This document shows positions 1 to 7,760 of a DNA stretch of 24,529 bases, piece after piece. How positions within the stretch are numbered: the first letter of the stretch is position 1; every line of letters starts with the position of its first letter. The notes under the pieces were generated by a model. That model was not told where the DNA came from. It was given only the letters and a program-made list of their open reading frames with translations, and did no database searches. This stretch comes from DTLC01 sp964555645 (GTDB lineage Bacteria > Verrucomicrobiota > Verrucomicrobiia > Limisphaerales > DTLC01). The DNA is taken from the NCBI GenBank assembly GCA_964555645.1, contig CAZKTA010000031.1:1-24529 (forward strand), in the 5' to 3' direction. The position numbers and the translations under genes were made by a program.

Positions 1-414
1 GGAAGTGGTCGCAAAAACCATCGAACAATGCCCTTAACTAAGCGCCATTCAACACCGACCCTAATAAGGATGCTGTGCTTGACTCGATTGTTGTAGGCCC
101 ACAGAGCACTGACATTTCCTATGGCTGGCCACCCCAGATAATGCAGGCGTGCGGACGTTCATGCCCCCGACACCCGGCGACTCAATAAGTGAGCCAGCTA
201 CACGCAGAGCCGGGCCAAGGTGCTGGATTGCATTTTGTGACGTGCGGTCCACTAAGCGTTAGTTTGAACAAGCCTACCCCATGGGTGTGCAGTTAATCTT
301 GGATAACGCCCTTTAGGTTTTATGGCCAGCGATGTTCGGGATTACCCGAGTGGTTCAAGCCAGTCGGTTGCAGCAACTTGCGCGTGCTGGTCTGGCCTAC
401 GGCCCTGGCGACAC
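1..414. other. Gap without a recognisable gene
   Basis: I see no convincing gene on either strand before the 3' end of the CPBP protease gene. Open frames here are short and lack protein-like composition. One stretch (about 344-361) resembles the D-arm of class II tRNAs, with a CCGAGTGGTTCAAG-like core, but no matching anticodon or T-arm follows. A small hairpin (TCGGG/CCCGA around 336-349) overlaps that stretch. Confidence 0.5.
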
Positions 415-1002
415 TCACTCAGATTCCGCGTGTTGGTGCGCTCGATGCAGGCGAAGGAAATAGAGCAGCGCAACAAAGTCGTACAGAGCGTGTGTTACAA
501 TCGGCACAAGCAGATTGCCGGTCGCTGTGAAAATCACTCCCAAATAAAGTCCGATCCCGCCAGCGACGACTGCATAAGGACGGTTTACGGCGTGGCACAG
601 ACCAAAAATTGCACTGGCAAAAAACAGTCCAAGTGGTTGACCGAGCTGTGAAGTTAGCCATGCCTGGATCACGCCTCTGAACAAGCTCTCTTCAGCTAGG
701 CCGGCCAGAATTGAAACCAGCGCAATGTCAAGGAGCGACCACGAACTGAATGCCGTCCGCACAACCGTATCGAGAAACAACCGAATTTCACCCAGCGGTC
801 CACTGCGCGCGTTTAACACGAAAATGAACAGAACAAACAACGGCGCCGTGGCAACAACACCGACAAGCGCATCTGGAGCACTCAGTTTAATCGACTCAAG
901 GAGTCCAACCCGAAAAACTAAACTGCTAACGGCTGCAACCAACAAGAGTCCAAGCTCAACTGTGCAAGCGATCCAAAAAAAGCGTCGGGATAGTTTTGTC
1001 AT
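415..1002 (-). CDS. CPBP family intramembrane metalloprotease
   Basis: This 195-residue membrane protein has the three signature motifs of the CPBP/Abi (CAAX protease and bacteriocin-processing) family. They are EExxxR at 104-109 (AEESLFRG), a histidine in FGLCHAVN (H137), and HxxxD at 171-175 (HALYDF). Glutamate and histidine side chains are expected to bind the catalytic metal within the membrane. Hydrophobic stretches at about 10-30, 45-63, 92-103, 125-136, 145-160 and 165-182 fit the multi-helix fold. The basic N-terminus (MTKLSRR) fits the inside-positive rule. Substrates of most bacterial members are unknown; some mature prenylated peptides or act in bacteriocin self-immunity. It follows the hydrolase gene on the same strand with a gap of about 70 bases. 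The ATG start is plausible although no strong Shine-Dalgarno is visible. Confidence 0.85.
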   Translation of the reverse strand: MTKLSRRFFWIACTVELGLLLVAAVSSLVFRVGLLESIKLSAPDALVGVVATAPLFVLFIFVLNARSGPLGEIRLFLDTVVRTAFSSWSLLDIALVSILAGLAEESLFRGVIQAWLTSQLGQPLGLFFASAIFGLCHAVNRPYAVVAGGIGLYLGVIFTATGNLLVPIVTHALYDFVALLYFLRLHRAHQHAESE

Positions 1003-1073
1003 CCGTAATCAACAGCTCGATGTTTGGCGGATCTTGAATCTTGTTCGTTGGACATTGCGGTGCACGCGGAGTT

Positions 1074-1754
1074 TCAAAATTCGATCGTTTGGCCGACATC
1101 AAGCAGGAAAAGTCTTTTACCTGCAGCAGCAAACTTCGCCTCAGCAACTGCGCGGTCAATCCTGAGTACGGGCACAGTATCGTAGTGCATGCCAAGCACC
1201 TGGTTGCACTGCAAAAACTCGGCTGCTTTAACAGCATCGTCCACACCCATTGTGAATGTGCCGCCAATGCATAAAGCCGCAAAAGTCAGCTTGGTAGATT
1301 CGCCAATCAGTTTCATGTCGTAACATAACGCGGTGTCTCCAGAGAAATAAAAGTTACCAGCCGCGGTTTCCACAACAAACCCTCCTGCGCACCCACCATA
1401 ACTGCCGTCGGGCAAACTACTTGAGTGAACTGCATTTACGAACTTCACACTGCCGAAATCGAATCGCGCAACTCCACCTATGTTTAACGGCAAAGTCTTT
1501 TTGACACCCTTCGACACCAGCCATTGCGTGATCTCAAAGTTTGACACTACGGTTGCGCCGGTGCGTTTTGCGATGCTTGCTGCTTCGCCAACGTGGTCGT
1601 CGTGCCCGTGAGACACCAGTATGTAATCGGCTTGGACTACGCTCGGTTCAACCCCAACTGCAACGGCGTTCGCGCCAAAGTATGGGTCGAAAAGCAACGT
1701 TCGCCCCTCAACTTTGACCGCAATACAAGCGTGCCCGTAGTAAGTGACTTTCAT
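1074..1754 (-). CDS. UPF0173-type metal-dependent hydrolase (metallo-beta-lactamase fold)
   Basis: This 226-residue protein matches the short UPF0173/YtkL-like branch of the metallo-beta-lactamase superfamily. It opens with the family's typical MKVTYYGHAC. It carries HxHxDH at 49-54 (SHGHDDHVG), then H110 (NAVHSS), the bridging aspartate D140 (YFSGDT) and H190 (GMHYDT), a full set of binuclear metal ligands. The length matches the family (about 220-230). The substrate is not established for most members; a cytosolic hydrolase is expected from the lack of signal peptide or membrane segments. A good ribosome-binding site (TGAGGTG, 1765-1771) lies 10 bases upstream of the ATG and supports this start. 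tRNA-Lys lies just upstream on the same strand and the CPBP gene downstream, so the three could share a transcript. Confidence 0.9.
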   Translation of the reverse strand: MKVTYYGHACIAVKVEGRTLLFDPYFGANAVAVGVEPSVVQADYILVSHGHDDHVGEAASIAKRTGATVVSNFEITQWLVSKGVKKTLPLNIGGVARFDFGSVKFVNAVHSSSLPDGSYGGCAGGFVVETAAGNFYFSGDTALCYDMKLIGESTKLTFAALCIGGTFTMGVDDAVKAAEFLQCNQVLGMHYDTVPVLRIDRAVAEAKFAAAGKRLFLLDVGQTIEF

Positions 1755-1834
1755 TGGGTACCAACACCTCAGTTGCCGTGCGCGGCTGTAGCTGTAAGCC
1801 AGTAAAACCTAGTTCGGCCATTGGCCGGTAAGTT

Positions 1835-1911
1835 TGGTGGGTTGGCCGGGACTCGAACCCGGGACCAACGGCTTAAAAGGCCGCTGCTCTACCGTGCTGA
1901 GCTACCAACCC
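1835..1911 (-). tRNA. tRNA-Lys (anticodon UUU)
   Basis: A complete cloverleaf can be folded on the minus strand. The acceptor stem pairs GGGTTGG (1905-1911) with CCAACCC (1839-1845). The D-arm contains GCTC...GAGC. The anticodon stem GCGGC/GCCGT closes a CTTTTAA loop with anticodon TTT at 1875-1877. The T-arm CCGGG-TTCGAAT-CCCGG is canonical. The discriminator base is A, and CCA is encoded in the genome (1835-1837). The TTT anticodon and lysine-type anticodon arm make this tRNA-Lys. It reads AAA and, by wobble, AAG. Confidence 0.97.
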
Positions 1912-2473
1912 ACCCACCGACCGTGTACAAAGGCAAAACCCAGCCGCGCTTTTGCGCTTACGAACAGCCCGCGCCTGCAAAGTTAAGCCACTGCTCTTTA
2001 ATCTGCAAGGAGTTTTACGTTAGCTGCGTTAGCAGTCCAACCCGGGCTGATTTTGGCAGCAATAGTAACATGTATTGGGCTCCACACAATCGCGGCTTAA
2101 CGTTGGGTTTGGCCTGCCGAATGAGCTCCTAACAGCACAGCAGCTTCAAGGGGATAAAATCGGTTCTTTTGTCAGTTATCAGACGCATGGACACATACCT
2201 CTACCCGTCTGGAAGTGCAACTGCCCACCAGTAAATACCTCTTGCAAGCTGTACCAAATCGAAGTTAACGGGCGCGACCGAGACCATCGAGTGGAACAAA
2301 CTTGCCACGCAAAGCTTTCCTTAGAAATCCGACCTGCCGTTTACGCAGGACCGGAAAAACCGTCACGAAACTTAAACCCAATGCGCAGAGGGAGTGAATA
2401 GACAGTACCCCTGCACCGCCAACCGAGGTGAACTTTGCCCACCACGTAAACGTTGACTTATCGAATTGCCTTT
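1912..2473. other. Gap without a recognisable gene
   Basis: This is the region upstream of tRNA-Lys (minus strand) and of the broken secreted-protein gene (plus strand). Any tRNA promoter should lie in the first 100 bases, but no clear -35/-10 pair stands out. Frames are short, and I recognise no protein family, repeat or structured RNA. Confidence 0.5.
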
Positions 2474-3180
2474 ATGAAAGCAAAACCAGCAATCGTGTTT
2501 CGTGTTTTCTCAGGTCACGATTTGGTTTATGGGTTTGACTGCAGTGTTGTGTGCCGCAGCTGGTTTGATGTTATCGGGTCAAGCAATTGCACGAGGCGCA
2601 CATTGATCTGAAAAGGGCCAAATGCAGCGGTGTATTTCGGGCTGCCATTCAACTGCCTTGAATTCGAGAACTCGGTGGCTGGCACGGAATTTGTTTTAAG
2701 CCACAAGGTCCTGAACTGGCGCGATGCTGACTTCGGTTGGGCCAACGGCGCGCCTTAGTATGACGACTGGTCTGTGGCGCAACCAGGCTGTATTGACGGC
2801 AACGCACAACGAGATTTACTCGCACACCACCAATCACGCAGCCTGAACTATTATTATTTCATGCCAAGCAGGATCATGCCCATCCACCTGAACCCAGACG
2901 ATAACAACGGGTCAGCGAATATCCTGATGGACAGCGTGACCGTGGCTCAACTTGACATTTGGACGCTCACTTGCTGCCAGACCGTCTTGATTTTATCGGC
3001 ACAGGCCAGAGCGACACCACCCACACTATAACCGTCAATGACCTGGGCGCGGGCGTGTGTGGCACGGACGTGCACACCATGGGCACAGCGGTCCTCGCCG
3101 AAAGCGACCTCAAGTGGAATCAACCGCCGTTGCCCGCCTTCTCCGAAAATTTTTCTACGGCTGGAATCAACGGTCAATGA
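2474..3180 (+). pseudogene. Broken gene for a secreted protein of unknown function
   Basis: Protein-like sequence continues across several lesions. It starts at an ATG with MKAKPAIVFRVFS. If one extra G near 2513 is ignored, the next frame continues as VTIWFMGLTAVLCAAAGLML and then SGQAIA, a textbook signal peptide. That frame stops at 2604-2606. Coding continues in the first frame from about 2618 (AVYFGLPFNCLEFENSVAGT and onward) through an in-frame TAG at 2756-2758 and a segment ending in DDNNGSANILMDSVTV. Around 2955 it switches again to a frame reading FIGTGQSDTTHTITVNDLGA, which ends at TGA 3178-3180. At least four lesions are therefore needed: two or more frameshifts and internal stops. 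The intact ancestor would have been an exported protein of roughly 230 residues. I do not recognise the family. The frame-by-frame reconstruction is my reading, not an alignment. Confidence 0.6.
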
Positions 3181-4005
3181 AGGAGCATCCTCCAATCGCG
3201 GCCAACGATTTGGTCTGCATGAAAACATGCGTCTTGTATCAAGTACACTTTGAAGTCCTGTGTTCCTGTACAGCTTTTCGCTCCAATTTTGCCTCAACCC
3301 AAAGCCGCAGAAGACTCCGGCATTCTAAAACACTCGTTTGTAGGATAGCTTTCCAACACGGCTGCGCTGTCGAGTCGCCGTGGCCGACACCACGCAAATC
3401 ACAAAAAGGCGCTGGTCCCGGACAGCCTTCGAATCAAACTGGAGTGCGCATACAAATGCAAGCTGTTGGAATAACGATTTCCGCATCGCCAGTTCGCAGC
3501 CCGTGCGGAACGGGCCCCACTAGAGCAGCCTGCGGAAGGACTTGCCATCCATTTGAAACACACAGGCAAGTAAGTCGTTCGTGTTCGCCAAGGCTTCATT
3601 GATTGCGTCATGAACCCGAGTCCGTGTATGAATAAGCCGAGCACGTAATACATTATCGTAAAAGCCCCGTTCAAAAAGCAGAACCATCTAAAACATCCGT
3701 GTTTGTAAACGTGTTCGCGCTCTAAAATGGTTTTCTCAACGGCCTCCTTTATGGGGCGAAATGTAGCCTAACACTCAGTCCGTACCGGTTTGTGGCGCGG
3801 TTTTTCAACTGTGCGGCCAAGGCGCAGACCTCCGCGTAGGGTTTTTTTAGTCTCGAACGTGGTCCAACCCCAACACAAACGTCGGTGCCACATGGCAGAC
3901 ACAGCAGTACAGTTGGAACTGCACGCAATCCCGCAACTCACCTTAAGGTTTAGGATCGTGAAGCCGATTGCTTTGGGTGAACTTGAAACGTGTACGACAT
4001 CAGGG
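3181..4005. other. Gap with no intact gene; possible minus-strand remnants
   Basis: This region is downstream of hisF on its strand. No intact family member is visible. Two minus-strand frames look protein-like. One is a 55-codon frame at 3520-3687 (listed separately). The other is a stop-free stretch at roughly 3757-3900 containing YAEVCALAAQLKNRATNRYG. These could be pieces of one decayed gene after hisF, but stop-free runs of this size also occur by chance. Confidence 0.4.
3520..3687 (-). pseudogene. Possible gene remnant or small ORF, 55 codons
   Basis: The frame starts MVLLFERGFYDNVLRARLIH and continues with a helix-like, charged stretch (RVHDAINEALANTNDLLACV) to a TAG stop. Its composition is more protein-like than the surrounding frames. 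There is no ribosome-binding site. Upstream minus-strand frames also look coding but are shifted, which would fit a frameshifted gene that once followed hisF. I recognise no family, and the support is weak. Confidence 0.2.
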
Positions 4006-4770
4006 TCACAAGCTGACTGGTATGGCATTGCTGCGCAGGTATTCTTTTACCTGTCGAATGCTGAAAATTCGGAAGTGAAACACCGATGCAGCAAGCAGGA
4101 CAGCTGCGCCACCCTTGATGACCGCATCGAGGAAATGCTCGAGTTTACCCGCCCCACCAGATGCAATTACGGGTAGTGTAACCGCACCTGTGATGGCACG
4201 CAGCAATCCGATGTCGTAGCCGGCTTGGGTACCGTCACCGTCAATACTGGTTGGTAAAAGCGTGCCTGCACCAAGCTGTTCACATTGCTTTGCCCAAGCG
4301 ACGGCATCCAACCCAACAGGTTTTGTGCCTCCGGAAACCACAACTTCAAATCCGGATGGCATTGCGTTGTTACGGCGCACGTCAATTGCAATCACAATTC
4401 GGTCTGAACCGAACCTATTGGCCGCCTGCTCGACAAGGCCGGGATTTTTAACGGCTGCAGTGTTGATTGAGACCTTGCTTGCGCCTGCGCCAAGGACAGA
4501 ATCAACATCCTCCAGCGAGCCGATCCCACCACCCACCGTTAGTGGGATGCGGATCGCTGCTGAGACATTTCTCACCCATTGTAGGCGCGTCTTGCGGTTC
4601 TCGACCGTGGCCGCAATATCGAGCATTGCAAGTTCGTCTGCGCCTTCGCGTTCGTAAAATGTGGCGTGCTCGACTGGGTCACCCGCGTCACGCAAATCAA
4701 CAAAATGCACCCCTTTGACAACGCGGCCCGACTTCATATCCAGGCATGGCATTATTTTGATCGTGCTCAT
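4006..4770 (-). CDS. hisF: Imidazole glycerol phosphate synthase, cyclase subunit HisF
   Basis: HisF pairs with the glutaminase HisH. It uses the ammonia HisH releases to convert PRFAR into imidazole glycerol phosphate and AICAR, linking histidine and purine synthesis in the cytosol. The 254-residue length is normal. Both catalytic aspartates are present: D11 in MPCLDMKSGRVVKG and D130 in IVIAIDVR. Phosphate-binding loops are seen at VGGGIGS (79-85) and in the C-terminal ASGGAGK and AASVFHF regions of the (beta/alpha)8 barrel. The segment GTLLPTSIDGDGTQAGYD replaces the common EILLTSMDRDG pattern; I regard this as lineage variation. No hisH or other his gene lies in the window, so the pathway genes are apparently dispersed. 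It is divergent from cdsA with a 200-base gap. No clear Shine-Dalgarno is seen. Confidence 0.97.
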   Translation of the reverse strand: MSTIKIMPCLDMKSGRVVKGVHFVDLRDAGDPVEHATFYEREGADELAMLDIAATVENRKTRLQWVRNVSAAIRIPLTVGGGIGSLEDVDSVLGAGASKVSINTAAVKNPGLVEQAANRFGSDRIVIAIDVRRNNAMPSGFEVVVSGGTKPVGLDAVAWAKQCEQLGAGTLLPTSIDGDGTQAGYDIGLLRAITGAVTLPVIASGGAGKLEHFLDAVIKGGAAVLLAASVFHFRIFSIRQVKEYLRSNAIPVSL

Positions 4771-4970
4771 TGCAAACTATAACTTGGGCGGCTGTAGTAT
4801 TAAGCCGCACAGAAGCGTATTAACTTTTGGCCTGGCAACAAGCGCAAACACCGCCATTGCCGCGCTAAAGTCTGCACGCAATAGCGGGTCGCTGAAGCGC
4901 CTCGAGTATTGAATTTACCAGTTGGGCGCGAGTCTTTAGGATTTGCGCACAACACAAACCTGTTGTGTGG

Positions 4971-5927
4971 ATGATGAACAGCGTGACTGTAAACCAGCCT
5001 AGTGCGCCCGGGCCGACGCAAACAAACGCAGGACCGGGCTCACGCGCAGCAGCTTTTTACCGTCGGTTGGGGAGTTTCGTGGTGCTATGGACGGTTGTGC
5101 TCGGTGCGGTTTTTTCCAGTAACCAGATCGTCTCGAACTACCTTTTTCTTCTCATCATTACGCTGCTTGGCATGTTTGGGCTGCTTGAGTTTTACGGGCT
5201 TGTCGAGCGGCGTGGGCTTGCTTGCTTTAAATGTGTAGGTGTGGCTGGTGGGATAGTGTTAATGTTGGGCACGTTTTTACATTGCACAGGCAAACTCGGC
5301 ATACACGACTCGCCTTCGCGCGTAAACGATTTCCAAGCCGCATTGCTGGTGTGCGTCCTGCTCGGGTTGTGCATCCGGCAGCTTGCCACAGGGCCGAGTC
5401 AGACCGGGCTCACTGCGATTTCGACAACGTTACTGGGCTTGATGTACGTGCCGTGGCTGCTAAATTTCGTCCAGGCAATCAATTACTTCCCAACAATCGA
5501 GGGCAAGGGCAGGTTTTATTTGCTGTATTTTATTGTGGTCACCAAGCTCAGCGATACGGGCGCATACGTAGTCGGTTCATTGATCGGGCGCCACAAGTTA
5601 TCTCCGCGCATCAGCCCGGCTAAAACATGGGAAGGCTTTATTGGCGCCGTTATTGTAGCGGCACTAGCGAGCGTTCTTTTTACACAGGTTGCAGGCGATC
5701 ATTTACCTGGTATGACTACATTGCACGCGCTTGTTTTAGGGGTGTTACTTGGCGCAGCGGCTGAGATTGGGGATCTTGTCGAGTCGTTGTTCAAGCGCGA
5801 GGCCGGCGTGAAAGACTCAGGCAATTTGCTGCCGGGCATAGGCGGTGTGCTTGATCTGTTGGACAGTCTATTGTTCAACGCGCCGATCATGTATTTATAT
5901 CTGCGGCACGTGCTAACCCATCCATGA
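4971..5927 (+). CDS. cdsA: Phosphatidate cytidylyltransferase (CDP-diglyceride synthase)
   Basis: CdsA activates phosphatidic acid with CTP to give CDP-diacylglycerol, the precursor of all bacterial phospholipids, at the cytoplasmic membrane. The protein is about 318 residues with a row of hydrophobic helices. Counting from an upstream GTG at 4965, the conserved SPAKTWEG lies at 217-223 and the family signature at 274-300 (SLFKRxxxxKDSG...LPGIGG...D...D). In the signature, the usual HGG and DRxD elements read IGG and DLLD; the acidic residues and KR/KD pair are kept. Start candidates are GTG 4965, ATG 4971 and ATG 4974. I chose 4971 as the first ATG; no ribosome-binding site decides it. The first 30 residues are soluble and Pro/Gly/Ser-rich. 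It heads the cdsA-dxr-rseP-ispG cluster; the frequent upstream partner uppS is not seen. Confidence 0.93.
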   Translation: MMNSVTVNQPSAPGPTQTNAGPGSRAAAFYRRLGSFVVLWTVVLGAVFSSNQIVSNYLFLLIITLLGMFGLLEFYGLVERRGLACFKCVGVAGGIVLMLGTFLHCTGKLGIHDSPSRVNDFQAALLVCVLLGLCIRQLATGPSQTGLTAISTTLLGLMYVPWLLNFVQAINYFPTIEGKGRFYLLYFIVVTKLSDTGAYVVGSLIGRHKLSPRISPAKTWEGFIGAVIVAALASVLFTQVAGDHLPGMTTLHALVLGVLLGAAAEIGDLVESLFKREAGVKDSGNLLPGIGGVLDLLDSLLFNAPIMYLYLRHVLTHP

Positions 5928-5989
5928 TGAATTTCCGATTTGCGAATTTGAATTAGCATGGTTCAACTTACCAAGAGCAGAAGGCGATT

Positions 5990-6360
5990 GTGGAGACGCG
6001 TGTGACACCAGAACAGACAAAGGCCAGGACGATAGCGCACGCAAACCGGATAGTAAGGTTGCGTGTCGTTTTGCTGAACAATTGGGGTGTAGTGGCACTT
6101 GCCGGTCAACTCTTGCCCAGTGGCGCGTCAGTTGGGGCGACCAGCCGCGCGCTGTGCCCTGCAAAGACAAGAGCCGATTTTGTAAACAAACTGCGAACTG
6201 CAGAAGAAGATTCGGCGAGTCGCTTTTCTGTAAGACGTTGTGTGTAGGAACTGGGTTTCTGAATGAGTCGTAGGTGCACGATCTGGTGGACGAAGCCGAT
6301 GCGATCTTGCGGGCCGTTGTCTTGGCGGCCAAAACCGCTGAGGAAACTGGAGATCTGTAA
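5990..6360 (+). pseudogene. Decayed four-helix-bundle protein gene (S23/IVP family)
   Basis: The first frame contains RIVRLRVVLLNNWGVVALAG followed by QLLPSGASVGATSRALCPAK and TRADFVNKLRTAEEDS. This matches the core of the small four-helix-bundle family (TIGR02436, once called S23 or 23S rRNA intervening-sequence protein), where QLLRSGTSVGANYREA and SRADFIxKLxIxxEEADE are the hallmarks. Near 6212-6217 a single-base shift moves the sequence into another frame. That frame continues as ESLFCKTLCVGTGFLNES, meets an in-frame TAG at 6271-6273, and goes on as VHDLVDEADAILRAVVLAAK to TAA at 6358-6360. The order and spacing fit one ancestral gene of about 120-130 codons. The original start is lost or altered upstream. 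It lies between cdsA and dxr, where it interrupts the usual tight spacing. Confidence 0.85.
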
Positions 6361-6374
6361 ATTGTCAATCGCAA

Positions 6375-7523
6375 ATGAGAAATGTAGTTTTACTAGGGAG
6401 CACAGGCTCGATCGGCACCAGCACAATTAAGGTTGCCGAGGATTTGCCGGATCGGATTCGGCTGGTTGGGCTTGCAGCAGGTAATAACGCCGAGCTGTTG
6501 CTTGAACAGACGCGCAGGCATCGGCCCGCCGCAATTTCAATCAACGACCCGGCCAAAGCACGCGAGCTGCAGGATGCACTGGGCACAGCTTGCGAAGTGT
6601 TCTCCGGTCCAGAAGGACTCGTCCGGCTCGCTACAATGGAGGGTGCGGACATTGTGCTGATTGCAATTGTTGGGACAGCGGGACTTAAGCCTGCACTGGC
6701 AGCTATCCGCGCCGGCAAAGATATTGCAATTGCATCCAAGGAGATTCTGGTAATGGCAGGCGAAATTGTTATGGCTGAGGCGCGCAAATACGGCGTGCGC
6801 GTATTGGCTGTTGACAGCGAACACTCTGCAATCTTCCAGTGTCTCGAAGGTAGACCGATCAGCTCGGTCAGAAAATTGTGGCTAACGGCCTCGGGTGGTC
6901 CGTTCCGCACCACTCCAAAGGAAGAATTCGCAAACATCACCCTCGAGCGTGCGCTGCAACATCCATGCTGGGCCATGGGCCGCAAGATCACAATTGACTC
7001 GGCTACGCTGTTTAACAAGGGCCTCGAGATGATTGAGGCACGGTGGTTGTTCGATATTGGAATTGAGCATGTGGACGTGCTTGTGCATCCGCAAAGTGTG
7101 GTGCATTCACTTGTTGAATTTGTTGACGGCTCGATTCTTGCCCAGCTTTCGACGCCCGACATGTGTCTGCCGATTCAGTTTGCGTTGACATATCCCGAGC
7201 GCGCACCAAGCACACGTGTGCAAACCAACCTTACAAAGCTTGGGGGCCTAACTTTCGAAGAACCCGACCTGGACCGGTTTCCTTCGCTTCTTTTGGCCCG
7301 GCACGCAGGCCAGGTCGGTAAGACACTACCAGCCGTGCTCAACGCAGCAAATGAAGTCGCTGTCGAAGCGTTCATTGAAGGCCGGATTAATTTTGTTCAG
7401 ATAACAGAAATCGTCCGCCAAACAATGGCGCGGCACGAGCCCGTTGCAAATCCTACATTGGAGCACATTATGCATGCTGATGTATGGGCGCGGGCTGAGG
7501 CAATGCGACTTATCGGCAGATGA
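6375..7523 (+). CDS. dxr: 1-deoxy-D-xylulose 5-phosphate reductoisomerase
   Basis: Dxr carries out the first committed step of the MEP isoprenoid pathway, turning DXP into MEP with NADPH and a divalent metal, in the cytosol. The 382-residue length is typical. Motifs appear in order: the NADPH loop GSTGSIG (8-14), ASKE (120-123), the metal site DSEHSA (D147, E149), TASGGPFR (171-178), HPCWAMGRKITIDSAT (196-211), NKGLEMIEA (third metal ligand E218 and E221), and NAANEVAVEAF (323-333). All expected catalytic residues are present. The start ATG lies 15 bases after the end of the dead four-helix-bundle gene and has no strong Shine-Dalgarno. rseP and ispG follow on the same strand; IspG acts later in the same pathway. 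Confidence 0.98.
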   Translation: MRNVVLLGSTGSIGTSTIKVAEDLPDRIRLVGLAAGNNAELLLEQTRRHRPAAISINDPAKARELQDALGTACEVFSGPEGLVRLATMEGADIVLIAIVGTAGLKPALAAIRAGKDIAIASKEILVMAGEIVMAEARKYGVRVLAVDSEHSAIFQCLEGRPISSVRKLWLTASGGPFRTTPKEEFANITLERALQHPCWAMGRKITIDSATLFNKGLEMIEARWLFDIGIEHVDVLVHPQSVVHSLVEFVDGSILAQLSTPDMCLPIQFALTYPERAPSTRVQTNLTKLGGLTFEEPDLDRFPSLLLARHAGQVGKTLPAVLNAANEVAVEAFIEGRINFVQITEIVRQTMARHEPVANPTLEHIMHADVWARAEAMRLIGR

Positions 7524-7700
7524 GCAAAACGGCTGACGGCAGCCTACCCATTTGAACCATACCGCTATTGAAGAATTAAAACCGTAGGACAGTAAAATTG
7601 CCAAATGCAGCACCAGTTCAGGTGCAAATACTCACCAATGCTCACCAACATTTCCAATTCAACGTTTGTTAGGGACCGCTAATTCAGCCGTGGTGTTTAT

Positions 7701-7728
7701 TTGCGCTTACGACGCGCGCCTGTATATT
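7701..7728 (+). promoter_or_regulatory. Possible sigma70-type promoter upstream of rseP
   Basis: TTGCGC (7701-7706) and TATATT (7723-7728) are separated by 16 bases, with a TG just before the -10 element. The site lies in the 207-base gap after dxr and 33 bases before the favoured rseP ATG. It would allow rseP-ispG to be transcribed separately from cdsA-dxr. Called by eye only. Confidence 0.3.
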
Positions 7729-7760
7729 GATTGCGCCTCAGCATGCTGGGGCATGAAAAC

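Noticed and set aside
331..400. tRNA-Ser/Tyr-like D-arm sequence (CCGAGTGGTTCAAG core)
   Set aside because: The flanking D-stem bases do not pair, no seven-base anticodon loop on a proper stem follows, and no GTTCGAATC-type T-arm is present. It is at most a tRNA fragment and probably chance.
725..1165. 146-codon plus-strand ORF opposite the CPBP gene
   Set aside because: It is antisense to a gene with clear catalytic motifs and has no family features of its own.
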